Shown: positions 26,258 to 36,335, counted from the stretch's first letter. The stretch: 64,000 nucleotides of DNA from Streptosporangiaceae bacterium NEAU-GS5 (GCA_017592665.1 JAGFNW010000004.1:248001-312000); one strand, 5' to 3'. Translations and numbers: made by a program. The notes: a model not told the origin generated them from the sequence alone.

Positions 26258-27156
26258 CACGGCTCCAGGGGGACCCACACAGGGAGGGTCAGCTCGTCGT
26301 CCATCGGGCGATAGATCACGCGCAACGGCATACCGATACCCACTTCCGAGGGCGGACAGTCCACCACGTTGCCCACGATCCGCACTCCTTCCGGCAGTTC
26401 GACCACGGCCACCACAAAAGGCGTCTCGCGTCCCGGCACCGGCGGGTTGTGGTGCACGACGAAGCTGTAGACCTCGCCCAGCCCGCTGGCCACGACATGG
26501 GTGCGGTTGGCGGACCGGCATGCCGGGCAGATCGGGCCCGGTGGATGCCGCAACTCACCGCAGTCACCGCATTTCTGGATCCTCAGCTCGCCGGCCCGTA
26601 CACCATCCCAGAAGAATTCGGTGTCCTGGTTGACGGCCGGCTTCAGGGGATAGGGCTTGCGCTTCTCGGGCTGAGGTTTGTCCTCCCGAGGACGGAACTT
26701 CAGCAACCGGAACTCCATCTCGGCGACCGGCTCGTCCTCGGCGTACCAGGTGACGGCCCACGTGACGAAGTAGCCCTCGCCGAGCGCGGTCCGCTTCAGG
26801 CCGGACATCTCGGTGAGGCGGGTGGTGGAGGTCAGCTCCTCGCCCGGGCGCAGGTAGCGATGGTAGGTGTGCTCGCAGTTGGTGGCGACCACGCCCGTGT
26901 ATCCGGACTCGGTCAGCGCGTCGAGCAGGTCGTCGAGCGGGATCCGGTCGCGTTGGAAGGCCGTGCGATCGGCCCCCGGCATGCTCCAGACCTGGATCAT
27001 CGCCGGAGGCGCCAGATCCTGATATTTCGGGTTCTTGTCGCCCATGGCTTGCGTCCACTGCCGGATCAGGGGCCCGCTGACCGCTTCCGACGCCCGCATC
27101 CGCGGGCTCTCCCCCGCCCCGACCACCTGCTTGGCGAGCGTCTCGAGATCGGTCAT
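26257..27156 (-). CDS. chsH2: MaoC-DUF35 fusion hydratase subunit, ChsH2-like
   Basis: A 299-residue two-domain protein. Residues 1-165 are a MaoC-type hot-dog domain (SGPLIRQWTQAMGDKNPKY, YHRYLRPGEELTSTTRL). Residues 175-299 are a DUF35 module: a zinc ribbon CGDCGELRHPPGPICPAC, then an OB-fold (LPEGVRIVGNVVDCPP). This is the organisation of ChsH2, whose MaoC half joins ChsH1 and whose DUF35 half recruits the Ltp2 aldolase. Both partners follow directly. Its ATG overlaps the preceding acyl-CoA dehydrogenase stop (ATGA). Confidence 0.9.
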   Translation of the reverse strand: MTDLETLAKQVVGAGESPRMRASEAVSGPLIRQWTQAMGDKNPKYQDLAPPAMIQVWSMPGADRTAFQRDRIPLDDLLDALTESGYTGVVATNCEHTYHRYLRPGEELTSTTRLTEMSGLKRTALGEGYFVTWAVTWYAEDEPVAEMEFRLLKFRPREDKPQPEKRKPYPLKPAVNQDTEFFWDGVRAGELRIQKCGDCGELRHPPGPICPACRSANRTHVVASGLGEVYSFVVHHNPPVPGRETPFVVAVVELPEGVRIVGNVVDCPPSEVGIGMPLRVIYRPMDDELTLPVWVPLEP

Positions 27157-28307
27157 CGGGGCGGCCTCGGCAGGCTCAGCCCGAGCATGGCGATCAGCTC
27201 CCGCTGCACCTCGTTGACGCCGCCGCCGAAGGTCAGCACGAGCGCGCCCTTCGCGCCGCGATCGATCCGCTCGATCAGGTCGCGGGTCTCCTCGTCGGCC
27301 GGGTCGCCGTAGCGGGCCAGCACGTCGCCCACGATCCGGCCGACCTCCTGCATCCGCTCCGAGCCGTAGATCTTGGTGGCGGACGCGTCGGGCGCGCCCA
27401 GCCAGCCGAGGTCCATGTTGGCCGCGACCTGCCAGTTGAGCAGCTCGTTCGTACGGAAGAAGGCGAACAGCCGGCCCAGCGCCCGGGTGACCTCCGGGTG
27501 GACGATGGCGCCCGAATTCTCGGCCCACCGCTTGAAGCGCAGGTAGGTGTGGGCGATGTTGCCGGCCGGCCCGAGCGTCACCCGCTCGTGGTTGAGCTGG
27601 TTGACGATCAGATCCCAGCCGCGGTTCTCCTCGCCGACGACCATGTCGACCGGCACCCGCACGTCGGAGTAGTAGCTGGCGTTGGTGTGATGCCGGCCGT
27701 CCATCGTGACGATCGGCGTCCAGGAGAAGCCGGGGTCGCTCGTGTCGACGATCATCATGGTGATGCCGCGGTGCTTCTTCGCGTCCGGATCGGTGCGGGC
27801 CGCGAGCCAGATGTACTGGGCGTAGTGCGCGCCGCTCGTGAAGATCTTCTGGCCGTTGACGACGTAGTGGTCGCCGTCGCGAACCGCCGTCGTCCGGAGC
27901 GAGGCGAGGTCGGTGCCGGCCTCCGGCTCGCTGTAGCCGATCGCGAAGTGGCACTCCCCCGCGAGGATCGCCGGGAGGAACTTCTCCTTCTGCGCCGCCG
28001 TGCCGTACTGCATCAGGGTCGGGCCCACCGTCTGCAACGTGATGATCGGGTAGGGCACCTCGGCCCGGGCGATCTCGTTGGCGAAGATCTGCTGCTCCAG
28101 CGGCCCGTAACCGCGCCCGCCGTACTCCTTGGGCCATCCCATGCCGAGCATGCCGTCCCGCCCGAGCTTGCGGCAGTGCGCCATGTACGCCTGGCCGAAC
28201 GGATCCCCGGCGATCTTGCGGCGGTCCTCGTCGGTCAGGCAGGCCTCGAAGTAGGCGCGCAGCTCGTCGCGGAGACCGCGCTGCTCTTCCGTCAGTTCGA
28301 TGAACAC
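27153..28307 (-). CDS. chsE2: Acyl-CoA dehydrogenase, ChsE2-like subunit
   Basis: A 384-residue flavoprotein of the FadE family, matching the length of ChsE2/FadE29 (about 387). It begins VFIELTEEQRGLRDELRAYF. The FAD/substrate core is visible as FAIGYSEPEAGTDLASLRTTA and IFTSGAHYAQYIWLAART, with QLNHERVTLGPAGN in the helical domain. In known steroid degraders this subunit forms an alpha2beta2 enzyme with ChsE1 to introduce the side-chain double bond. The GTG start at 28307 lies within the end of the chsE1-like gene (16-base overlap), after GGAGC. Confidence 0.9.
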   Translation of the reverse strand: MFIELTEEQRGLRDELRAYFEACLTDEDRRKIAGDPFGQAYMAHCRKLGRDGMLGMGWPKEYGGRGYGPLEQQIFANEIARAEVPYPIITLQTVGPTLMQYGTAAQKEKFLPAILAGECHFAIGYSEPEAGTDLASLRTTAVRDGDHYVVNGQKIFTSGAHYAQYIWLAARTDPDAKKHRGITMMIVDTSDPGFSWTPIVTMDGRHHTNASYYSDVRVPVDMVVGEENRGWDLIVNQLNHERVTLGPAGNIAHTYLRFKRWAENSGAIVHPEVTRALGRLFAFFRTNELLNWQVAANMDLGWLGAPDASATKIYGSERMQEVGRIVGDVLARYGDPADEETRDLIERIDRGAKGALVLTFGGGVNEVQRELIAMLGLSLPRPPR

Positions 28308-29281
28308 AGCGCTCCGATCTGGTCGAGCTGGGCCTCCACGCCGCCGAGTTGGTGCGCGGCGTGGGAGCCCCACGCGAAGTAGCGGTGCAGCGGATAGGTC
28401 ACGTCGAGGCCGATGCCGCCGTGCAGGTGCTGGCACGTGTAGAGGGCCTTCAGCGCGCCGTCGGTCATGTTGTAGGCGGCCAGGGCCAGGTCTTCGGCCG
28501 CGGGCAGGCCCTCGGCCAGCCGCCACACGGCCGACCACATGGCCACGTCCAGCGCCCTCGCGGCGATGTAGACGTCCGCGATCTGCACGGTCACGGCCTG
28601 GAACTCGGCCAGCGCCCGGCCGAACTGCTTGCGGGTCTTGATGTAGTCGGTGGTCAGCGCGAGCGCACCGGCCAGCACGCCGGACGCCGTGGCGGTGATC
28701 CCCGCCGTCGCGTGCTCGCCGAGCGCCACCGCGGGCCCGTCCACCCGCTCTCCCGGCGTCCCGTCGAGGGTCACCACCGCGCCCGGCTCTCCCGTCGAGA
28801 AAGGCATTTCCTGTACGGCTGTCGCCTCCACGTCGACAAGGAACAACCCGGTGTCCGCCGACACGAGGATCCGGGAGGCCTGCGAAGCGTACGGGACCAT
28901 GGTCTTGCGGCCCGTCAGCCGACCGCCCTCTTCGCGGGTGGGCGCTCCGACGTCCCGCCAGCCGAACGTGACGATCTCGCTCCCCTCGGCCACGGGAGCG
29001 AGCGCGGCCTTCTGCGCCGCCGTGCCGTAGCGGCCGATGACCTGGCCGGCGACCAGGCAGGCGAGCGCGGGCATGGCGGTCACGCGCTGGCCCGTCTCAC
29101 GCAGCAGGACGGCCATCTCGACGGCCCCGAGCCCGGCGCCGCCCGCCTCTTCGGGAAGGGCCGCGCCCAGGAGGCCGGCCTGCGCGAACGCCTTCCACGA
29201 GCCCGCGTCGTCGTCGCGCGACAACACGTCTCGCGCGAGGTCGCGCAGCTCCCCCTGTGTCTCATCGAGATTGAAGTCCAT
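28292..29281 (-). CDS. chsE1: Acyl-CoA dehydrogenase, ChsE1-like subunit
   Basis: A 329-residue shorter acyl-CoA dehydrogenase, close to ChsE1/FadE28 (about 339). It starts MDFNLDETQGELRDLARDVL and has TDYIKTRKQFGRALAEFQAVTVQIADVY and the C-terminal CQHLHGGIGLDVTYPLHRYF. The N-terminal FAD loop is reduced (IVTFGWRDVGAPTREEGG), as expected for a subunit that depends on its partner. I use ATG 29281 because GAGGGGTGAG precedes it. An ATG at 29293 overlaps the fadD stop and is an alternative. Confidence 0.88.
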   Translation of the reverse strand: MDFNLDETQGELRDLARDVLSRDDDAGSWKAFAQAGLLGAALPEEAGGAGLGAVEMAVLLRETGQRVTAMPALACLVAGQVIGRYGTAAQKAALAPVAEGSEIVTFGWRDVGAPTREEGGRLTGRKTMVPYASQASRILVSADTGLFLVDVEATAVQEMPFSTGEPGAVVTLDGTPGERVDGPAVALGEHATAGITATASGVLAGALALTTDYIKTRKQFGRALAEFQAVTVQIADVYIAARALDVAMWSAVWRLAEGLPAAEDLALAAYNMTDGALKALYTCQHLHGGIGLDVTYPLHRYFAWGSHAAHQLGGVEAQLDQIGALCSSN

Positions 29282-29289
29282 CTCACCCC

Positions 29290-30924
29290 TCATTCACGGG
29301 ATTCAGCACGATTCATGGGATTCAGCAGATGCGCACGCCCGTATCGGCGGAACTCTTCTTCGATGTTCCCGACGTCCGCCGGCGTGATCGGACGGAAGTT
29401 CTCGTCGTGCGGCGGCCGCCACCAGACGGGATCGGCGGTCCGCCAGCCCTCGCGCACCAGCAGACGCTTGATCACCTTGCTGGACGGGGTCATGGGGAAC
29501 GCGTCGGTGATCCGTACATATCGAGGGATGGCCTTGGCGCCGAGATCGGCGCGCCCGGCCAGGAACGCCGCGAACGCCCCGGCGTCGAAGCCACCACTGA
29601 GGACCATGGCGGCCATGATCTGGTCGCCCGCGGCGGCGTCCGGCACGGGATAGACCGCGGCCTCGACCACGCCGGGGAACTCGCGGATGGCCGCCTCGAT
29701 GGGCGCCACCGCCATGTTCTCCCCATCGACGCGGAGCCGCTCGGTGCCGCGCCCGGCGAAGTAGACATAGCCGCCGGCGTCGGCGTAGGCGAAATCGCCG
29801 CTCCAATACGTCCCCTGCCGGATGCGCTCGGCATCGGCCTCGGGGTCGTTGTAATAGCCGTCGAACAGGCCGAGCCCCGCGGTGTTGACCAGCTCACCGA
29901 TCGCCTCGTCCGCGTTGAGCAGGCGGCCCTGCTCGATCAGCGCGGGCGGGCACTGCTTGCCGGTGATCGGATCGCGGATCTCCACCCCTTCGGGCAGCCG
30001 TCCGAGGCTGCCGGGCGGACCCGTGGGATCCGGGGTGACGCTGATCGCGGTCTCGGTCGAGCCGAAGGCGTCGATCACGTAGCACCCGAAGCGCTCGCCG
30101 AAGCGTTTGGTGGCGATCGTGCTGCCCTCGTTGCCGAAGGCGATCTTGAGTGGGTTGTCGCGGTCGTCCGGCTGGGGCGGCGTGGCGAGGACGTACGACA
30201 GGGCCTTGCCGACATAGTGCAGGTAGGTGCAGCCGTAGCGGCGGACGTCGCCGATCAGGCCGCTCGCCGAGAAGCGCCGCCGAAGGACCAGGGCCGCGCC
30301 CGACGCCACCGCGGGGGCGTACGCCGCCATGATCGCCCCCGAGTGGAACAACGGCATGGAGCAGTAGATGCGGTCGGCGGGTGTGAGCATGGCGCCCAGC
30401 CCCACCCCCGGGATCGCGATCTTGCGTTGCGTGATCCGGACCGCGCGGGGGCGGCCGGACGTGCCGGAGGTGAAGATCAGCATGGCTAACGTGTCCGGGT
30501 CGACCTCCGTCTCCTCGTACGGCGCGGCCGCTAACGGCGGCGCCTTGGCCACCCCGAGAGCGTCGGCCAGTCCCGCATAGGCGGGGTCGAAGGCCAGGAA
30601 GTCGACGTCGGTCGCCTGCGCGTCCCGCGCGAGTTCGTCAGGCCCCCTGGTCGGGTTGAGCGCGACCACCACGTGGCCCGCGAGGGCGGCCCCGCCGAGC
30701 AGGAACACGAGCTCCGGGACATTGTCGTAGAGGACACCTAGATGGAGTCTGTTCTTGTTGGAGCTCCGTTCGTGGGCGAGCGTGGCCAGCCACGCCGCGC
30801 GAGCGCGCGACTCCGCCACGTACTCCCGCCAGGTCCATGCCTTGTCCTCGTACAGCAGCCCCGGCCCTGCGTCGTCGGCGCGCGCGGCCAGCAGTCCGGC
30901 CAGCGTCCCCGATTGGTCGCTCAC
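29290..30924 (-). CDS. fadD17: Acyl-CoA synthetase (FadD17-like), steroid side-chain activation
   Basis: A 544-residue ANL-superfamily ligase that activates a carboxylate with ATP and CoA. The AMP-binding motif is MLIFTSGTSGRPRAV, the A5 region is DAFGSTETAIS, and the C-terminal domain has GDFAYADAGGYVYFAGRGTERLRVDGENM. The catalytic lysine is near PSSKVIKRLL. It heads the operon with the C22-stage beta-oxidation genes, so a steroid C5/C3 side chain is the likely substrate. GTG at 30924 follows GGAGG. A KstR-type operator lies 32-45 bases upstream. The specific FadD17 assignment is tentative; the ligase family is secure. Confidence 0.88.
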   Translation of the reverse strand: MSDQSGTLAGLLAARADDAGPGLLYEDKAWTWREYVAESRARAAWLATLAHERSSNKNRLHLGVLYDNVPELVFLLGGAALAGHVVVALNPTRGPDELARDAQATDVDFLAFDPAYAGLADALGVAKAPPLAAAPYEETEVDPDTLAMLIFTSGTSGRPRAVRITQRKIAIPGVGLGAMLTPADRIYCSMPLFHSGAIMAAYAPAVASGAALVLRRRFSASGLIGDVRRYGCTYLHYVGKALSYVLATPPQPDDRDNPLKIAFGNEGSTIATKRFGERFGCYVIDAFGSTETAISVTPDPTGPPGSLGRLPEGVEIRDPITGKQCPPALIEQGRLLNADEAIGELVNTAGLGLFDGYYNDPEADAERIRQGTYWSGDFAYADAGGYVYFAGRGTERLRVDGENMAVAPIEAAIREFPGVVEAAVYPVPDAAAGDQIMAAMVLSGGFDAGAFAAFLAGRADLGAKAIPRYVRITDAFPMTPSSKVIKRLLVREGWRTADPVWWRPPHDENFRPITPADVGNIEEEFRRYGRAHLLNPMNRAESRE

Positions 30925-30955
30925 GGCGCCTCCGTCACGGTCGTCGCCAGCAAAC

Positions 30956-30969
30956 TAGAACACATTCTA
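30956..30969. promoter_or_regulatory. KstR-type operator upstream of fadD
   Basis: TAGAACACATTCTA matches the mycobacterial KstR consensus TnnAACnnGTTnnA with one mismatch (ATT for GTT) and has symmetrical TAGAA/TTCTA arms. It lies in the divergent spacer, next to the first gene of the chs operon. Confidence 0.8.
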
Positions 30970-31088
30970 ATACCTGTCCAGCGCTCGGGCCTGCGGCACC
31001 CGCCCGACATCGCCGGGAAACACGAATGTCATGCGTGTACGAGGTTCTTTGTGACTGATGAGTAACCAGTCCGATCGGCGGGAAATCA

Positions 31089-31102
31089 GATAACGTGTTC
31101 TT
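31089..31102. promoter_or_regulatory. KstR-type operator upstream of the kstR-like gene
   Basis: GATAACGTGTTCTT keeps the AACnnGTT core of the KstR consensus with both outermost bases changed. It ends 36 bases before the chosen GTG start at 31139, suggesting autorepression. Confidence 0.6.
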
Positions 31103-31138
31103 ATGCGCGTTCCGCATGTCGTCGAGGGGGCCATAGAA

Positions 31139-31753
31139 GTGGACGCAGTGTCCGCCCCACCTCCCGCTGACGGGGCCGCCGCCCACGGCGTGCGCACCCG
31201 CAGCCAGCATCAGCGGCGTAAGCGCATCGTCCAGGCCGCTGCGGCGCTCGCCTCGCGGGGCGGGGTCGAGGCCATGCAGATGCGCACGGTCGCCGAGCGC
31301 GCCGGCGTCGCGCTCGGCACGCTCTATCGCTACTTCCCCTCCAAGATGGATCTGGTCGTCGCCGTCGTCGGCGAAGAGATCGACCTCCTCGAGTCGAGTA
31401 TCGAGCGCCGCCCGCCGGGCGCGCCCACCGCGGCCGGCCGCGCGGTCGACGTTCTCATGCGCGCCACCCGCGGCCTCATGCGCGAGCCCGAGCTCGCCGA
31501 CGCCCTCATCCGCTCGCTGATCATGGCCGAGGTCGACACGCCCTTCGGTGACCGGATGGCCGGTCTCCTGCTGCGCGTGGCCGCCGACGGCCTGCCTGTC
31601 GAGCAGGCGAGCGAGGAGCAATATGCCCTCGCCGGGTCGCTGGCCAGTGTCTGGGTCCACGAGCTCCTGGAGATGCTGCGCAACCGCCGCACGTACGATC
31701 AGATCCAGCGCCGCATCGAATTCGCCGCCGGCCGGCTCCTTGTCGACTTCTGA
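31139..31753 (+). CDS. kstR: TetR-family steroid catabolism repressor, KstR-like
   Basis: A 204-residue TetR regulator. After a flexible Ala/Pro-rich start, RRKRIVQAAAALASRGGVEAM leads into the helix-turn-helix MRTVAERAGVALGTLYRYFPSK (about residues 48-70). This stretch closely resembles mycobacterial KstR. The C-terminal ligand domain would bind a steroid-CoA inducer. I place the start at GTG 31139, 8 bases after GAGGGGG. An ATG at 31103 would abut the operator. Divergence from the chs operon and several matching operators across the window support the assignment. Confidence 0.85.
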   Translation: MDAVSAPPPADGAAAHGVRTRSQHQRRKRIVQAAAALASRGGVEAMQMRTVAERAGVALGTLYRYFPSKMDLVVAVVGEEIDLLESSIERRPPGAPTAAGRAVDVLMRATRGLMREPELADALIRSLIMAEVDTPFGDRMAGLLLRVAADGLPVEQASEEQYALAGSLASVWVHELLEMLRNRRTYDQIQRRIEFAAGRLLVDF

Positions 31754-31778
31754 CCTCACGATGCCGCCTTCCCGGTAG

Positions 31779-32963
<1,185 letters not shown>

Positions 32964-32972
32964 ACTGTTACG

Positions 32973-32986
32973 AGCAAGCGCTTGAT
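32973..32986. promoter_or_regulatory. KstR2-type operator
   Basis: AGCAAGCGCTTGAT matches the published KstR2 consensus AnCAAGnnCTTGnT at every fixed position. It lies in the 43-base gap between fadA5 and the metallo-hydrolase, 20 bases before the GTG at 33007. This implies a separate promoter or internal control for the second gene. No KstR2 gene is in the window. Confidence 0.7.
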
Positions 32987-33006
32987 AAGGGAAGGTCGGG
33001 GGGAAA

Positions 33007-34029
33007 GTGCAGACTCGGCGACGGCCGTACAGCGAGCAGCGTCCCGAGGATCTCGGCGGAGGCGTGTGGAGCGTGCCGGTCCCCATTCCGGGCAATCCTC
33101 TCGGCTACACGTTGGTGTACGCGGTCGAGTCGTCCGGCGGCCCGGTCCTTGTCGACGCCGGCTGGAGCGCCCCGGAGGCGTGGGCGGCGCTCCGCGATGG
33201 GCTCGCCTCGATCGGGGTCGCGGTGTCCGACGTACGCGGGGTCGTGGTCACCCACTACCACCCGGATCATTCGGGCCTCGCCGGGCGGGTGCGCGAGGAG
33301 TCGGGCGGCTGGATCGCCATGCACGAGGACGACATCGCGATCATCCGGATGTTCCGCGATGTCGTGCGCGACGGCACCCACCGCAGCCTGCAGGCCGACA
33401 TGATGCGCCGCGCGGGCGCCGACGTCGAGGAGGCCGACGACGCGGTCGCGCAACGGCCCGATCCCCCCGCCCTCCCTGACCTGCCGCTGCGTGACGGGGA
33501 TCTGATCGACGTGCCCGGCCGGAAGATGCGGACCATCTGGACGCCCGGCCACAGCCCCGGCCACATCTGCCTGCACCTCGAAGACGCCGACCGCGTCTTC
33601 ACGGGCGACCACGTCCTCCCTGCGATCACACCCCATATCGGGATTTATCCGTACGACAGGAGTGATGTCGATCCGCTGGGCGACTTCCTGGCGTCGCTGG
33701 AGCGGGTGGCCGAACTCGGGCCGATGGAGGGGCTGCCGGCGCACGAGTTCACGTTCCCGGACGTGGCCGCCCGGGCCGCCGAGATCGTGGACCATCACGA
33801 CGTCAAGCTCGCGGGCCTGCACACCCTGATGAGCGCGCTCGACGAGCCGCTCACGATCTGGGAGATCGCCGGCCGGATGACCTGGAACAAGCCGTGGGAT
33901 CAACTCTCCCCCATGCTGCGCGGCATGGCCGCCGGCGAAGCCGCCGCTCACCTGCGGGCTCTCGAGGCCAGAGGTGTGATCAAGCGCACAGCCGATGATC
34001 CGGTGCGCTTCGCCGTACACTCCTGTTAG
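33007..34029 (+). CDS. MBL-fold metallo-hydrolase
   Basis: A 340-residue metallo-beta-lactamase-fold hydrolase. The metal motif is THYHPDH in VVVTHYHPDHSGLAG. Further ligands are in WTPGHSPGHICLH and FTGDHVL, and LPAHEFTF gives the last His. The C-terminal roughly 90 residues form a winged-helix-like tail seen in this subfamily (LTIWEIAGRMTWNKPWDQLS). GTG at 33007 follows a purine-rich GGTCGGGGGGAAA. It may hydrolyse a thioester or lactone in steroid breakdown, judged only from its place after fadA5 and the KstR2-type site. A close paralogue lies at 58642-59682. Confidence 0.85.
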   Translation: MQTRRRPYSEQRPEDLGGGVWSVPVPIPGNPLGYTLVYAVESSGGPVLVDAGWSAPEAWAALRDGLASIGVAVSDVRGVVVTHYHPDHSGLAGRVREESGGWIAMHEDDIAIIRMFRDVVRDGTHRSLQADMMRRAGADVEEADDAVAQRPDPPALPDLPLRDGDLIDVPGRKMRTIWTPGHSPGHICLHLEDADRVFTGDHVLPAITPHIGIYPYDRSDVDPLGDFLASLERVAELGPMEGLPAHEFTFPDVAARAAEIVDHHDVKLAGLHTLMSALDEPLTIWEIAGRMTWNKPWDQLSPMLRGMAAGEAAAHLRALEARGVIKRTADDPVRFAVHSC

Positions 34030-34042
34030 ACATCGGATGTCT
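34028..34042. promoter_or_regulatory. GntR operator upstream of its own gene
   Basis: AGACATCGGATGTCT is a 15-base palindrome (central base unpaired) starting just after the preceding stop, 30 bases before the GntR start. Its core ACATCGGATGT recurs at 42949 and in inverse form at 43017, in front of the fucose operon. Confidence 0.8.
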
Positions 34043-34071
34043 TAGGTGGGTCTAGGTGGGGTGGGAGCGGC

Positions 34072-34743
34072 GTGGCGGTCACCGACGCGGCGATAGACAG
34101 AATCAAAGGCATGATCATCTCGGGCGAGCTGGCGCCGGGCGACCGGCTCCCCAAAGAGGCCGACCTGGCCGAGCGCCTCGGCCTGTCGCGCAATTCGCTG
34201 CGCGAAGCCGTCCGCGCGCTGGCGCTGATCAACGTTCTTGACGTACGGCAGGGCGACGGCACCTACGTCACGAGCCTCGAGCCGCATCTGCTGCTGGACG
34301 CCATGTCGTTCGTCGTCGACTTCCACCGCGATGACACCGTGCTGCAGTTCTTCGAGGTCCGCCGGATCCTTGAGCCGGCCGCGACCGCCATGGCCGCCAC
34401 CTCGATGAGCGAGACCGACATCGAAGACCTGCGCAAGATCCTCGACTCGCTCCCGGCCGAGCCGAGCGTGGAGCAGCTCGTCGCCAACGACCTGGAGTTT
34501 CACCAGCGGATCGCCAGCGGATCGGGCAACGCCGTCCTGTCGTCGCTGATCGAGAGCCTGTCCGGGCCGACCACGCGGGCCCGGGTCTGGCGCGGCCTCA
34601 CCCAGGAAGGCGCGCTCAGCAAGACGCGCGAACAGCACGTCGCCATCTACGAGGCCATCGCCGCCCGCCAGCCCGAAGTGGCCCGTTCCTGGGCCACCGT
34701 CCACGTCGCCGGCGTCGAGGAATGGCTCCGCCAAGCCCTCTGA
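34072..34743 (+). CDS. GntR-family regulator (FadR/FCD type), probable fucose-operon repressor
   Basis: A 223-residue regulator. The winged HTH covers residues 5-70 (KEADLAERLGLSRNSLREAVRAL, VRQGDGTYV) and the FCD effector domain about 90-215, with metal/ligand residues in FFEVRRILEPAATAMAA and DLEFHQRIASGSGN. GTG at 34072 follows GGGAGC. Although 3.2 kb from the fucose operon and on the other strand, it shares the operator core with that operon's promoter, so I infer that it senses an acid-sugar intermediate. Confidence 0.85.
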   Translation: MAVTDAAIDRIKGMIISGELAPGDRLPKEADLAERLGLSRNSLREAVRALALINVLDVRQGDGTYVTSLEPHLLLDAMSFVVDFHRDDTVLQFFEVRRILEPAATAMAATSMSETDIEDLRKILDSLPAEPSVEQLVANDLEFHQRIASGSGNAVLSSLIESLSGPTTRARVWRGLTQEGALSKTREQHVAIYEAIAARQPEVARSWATVHVAGVEEWLRQAL

Positions 34744-34854
34744 CATCCGCCCCCGCCCCGCGTCGCCGCCGCCCACCACCCCCGCCCTCCCTATTCACGG
34801 GGGGACGCCGCTCGCGACGGGACAGGTGATGACGATCGGCCCTACGGTGGGCCA

Positions 34855-35736
34855 ATGCTCACGGTAGGGGTCGACCTGGCGGCCGAGGCGGTCAACACGG
34901 CAGTGGCATGGCTGGACTGGCAGCCCGACAAGTGCGTAGTCCAGCGGCTGGAGATGGGCGCCGACGATGAGCTCATCATCGAAGCGCTCCTGGCCGCCGG
35001 CAAAGCAGGGATCGACTGCCCACTCGGATGGCCGGTCGCCTTCGTCGCCTTCGTGACAGCGCACCAGGCCGGGCATGTAGAGGTCCCTACGGATGTCGTT
35101 GGACGGACCTGGCGCAGAGACCTGGCGCTGCGGCTGACCGACCAGCTTGTCTACGAGCAGACAGGTCTTACCCCGCTCAGCGTCTCGGCCGACCGCATCG
35201 GGCACGCGGCTATGAGATGCGCCGCCCTGTTGGCCCAGCTCGCCCGTGCGGGCCGCCCCGTGGACCGCTGCGGCAGTGGCGTCGTGGTCGAGGTCTATCC
35301 AGCCGCCTCCCTCAAACGGTGGGGCCTCCCCCATCGTGGCTACAAACGCCCCCGCAATGTGGTGGAGCTGGACCGCCTCGTCGACGCGATCCAGGCGGCC
35401 GCCCCCTGGCTGGACCTCGGCGTCTACGAGTCGCTCTGCCGCCGCCATCACGACGCCATCGACGCCGTCCTGGCCGCCCTCACCGCCCGCGCCGCCTCCC
35501 TCGGCCACGCCACAACCCCCACCGACCACCCCGCCATCGCTCCCGCGGCCGCCCGCCCCGACGACCTTCCTTGCGACGAGGCTGACAGCCGCGCCAACAT
35601 CACCTCCGCCGAGCCCGCTCCGCCCGACCGCCCCGCGGCCCACCCTGGCGCGGCCGAGCCCGAACTCGCTCAGGCGGCCAGGACGGAGGAGTGGATCGCG
35701 CTCCCCACCGTCCCGCTCAGCGCCCTGCTCGCCTGA
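34855..35736 (+). CDS. DUF429 family protein
   Basis: A 293-residue protein with the DUF429 fold, related to RNase H-like enzymes: GVDLAAEAVNTAVAWLDW at the start, IDCPLGWPVAF, TDQLVYEQTGLTPLSVSADRIG, EVYPAASLKRWGLP and HHDAIDAVLAALTAR. Between residue about 210 and 278 there is a Pro/Ala/Asp-rich stretch before the terminal EEWIALPTVPLSALLA, which looks like an inserted disordered segment. ATG at 34855 lacks a clear ribosome-binding site. Function is unknown, although the acidic residues of the fold suggest a nuclease-like or nucleotide-binding role. Confidence 0.78.
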   Translation: MLTVGVDLAAEAVNTAVAWLDWQPDKCVVQRLEMGADDELIIEALLAAGKAGIDCPLGWPVAFVAFVTAHQAGHVEVPTDVVGRTWRRDLALRLTDQLVYEQTGLTPLSVSADRIGHAAMRCAALLAQLARAGRPVDRCGSGVVVEVYPAASLKRWGLPHRGYKRPRNVVELDRLVDAIQAAAPWLDLGVYESLCRRHHDAIDAVLAALTARAASLGHATTPTDHPAIAPAAARPDDLPCDEADSRANITSAEPAPPDRPAAHPGAAEPELAQAARTEEWIALPTVPLSALLA

Positions 35737-35876
35737 CGAGACCCAAGCACGCGCGGACGCAAGAATCCGCGGGACACGAGATGCAGGCCCCGGGATGCGG
35801 ACCAGCAAGGGGACACCGAGCCTCAGGGACGTCGAAGAAACGGCTGCGAGCGCGCGCAAACGATAGGAGCGGCACA

Positions 35877-36150
35877 AGTGGACGCGAAGATGCGGGCGAC
35901 GCGAGATACGGGCGACGCGAGATGCGGACAGCGCGAAGATGCGGACAGCGCGAAGATGCGGACGGCGCGGGAAACGGGCGGGAGGCGGACGCCGCTGGAC
36001 GCGGACGACGCGGGACGCGGACGGCGCGGGAAACGGGCGGGAGGCGGACGCCGCTGGACGCGGACGACGCGGGACGCGGACGACGCGGGACGCGGACGAC
36101 GCGGGACGCGGACGGCGCGGGACGCGGACGGCGCGGGATACGGCGAGCGC
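35877..36150. repeat. Degenerate GC-rich tandem repeat block
   Basis: Short units of the type GCGGGACGCGGACGAC (16 bases, three near-identical copies around 36070-36118) sit within a larger duplication. A 59-base unit containing GGCGCGGGAAACGG begins near 35964 and again near 36023. Upstream copies carry GCGAAGATGCGGACA variants. The pattern suggests repeated slippage and unequal crossing-over. Confidence 0.8.
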
Positions 36151-36233
36151 GGGCGGGGCTTGGGGCCAGGGTCACGAGAGGCCATGCGCACGGGGGCAAG
36201 GGACACGGGGTTGTCGGGGGACCACGGGAGGTC

Positions 36234-36335
36234 GGGACACGAGGAGGGCGGGGACACGAGGAAGGCGGGGACACGAGGAAGGCGGGGACACGAGGAAGGC
36301 GGGGACACGAGGAAGGCGGGGACACGAGGAAGGCG
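36234..36335. repeat. 17-base tandem repeat, six copies
   Basis: GGGACACGAGGAAGGCG is repeated head to tail starting at 36234, 36251, 36268, 36285, 36302 and 36319. The first copy differs by one base. There are no spacers, so this is a minisatellite and not a CRISPR array. It ends 51 bases before the DUF1275 start. Confidence 0.92.

Noticed and set aside
36234-36335. Regular repeats that might suggest a CRISPR array
   Set aside because: Units are 17 bases, directly adjacent and without spacers, and no cas genes are present.
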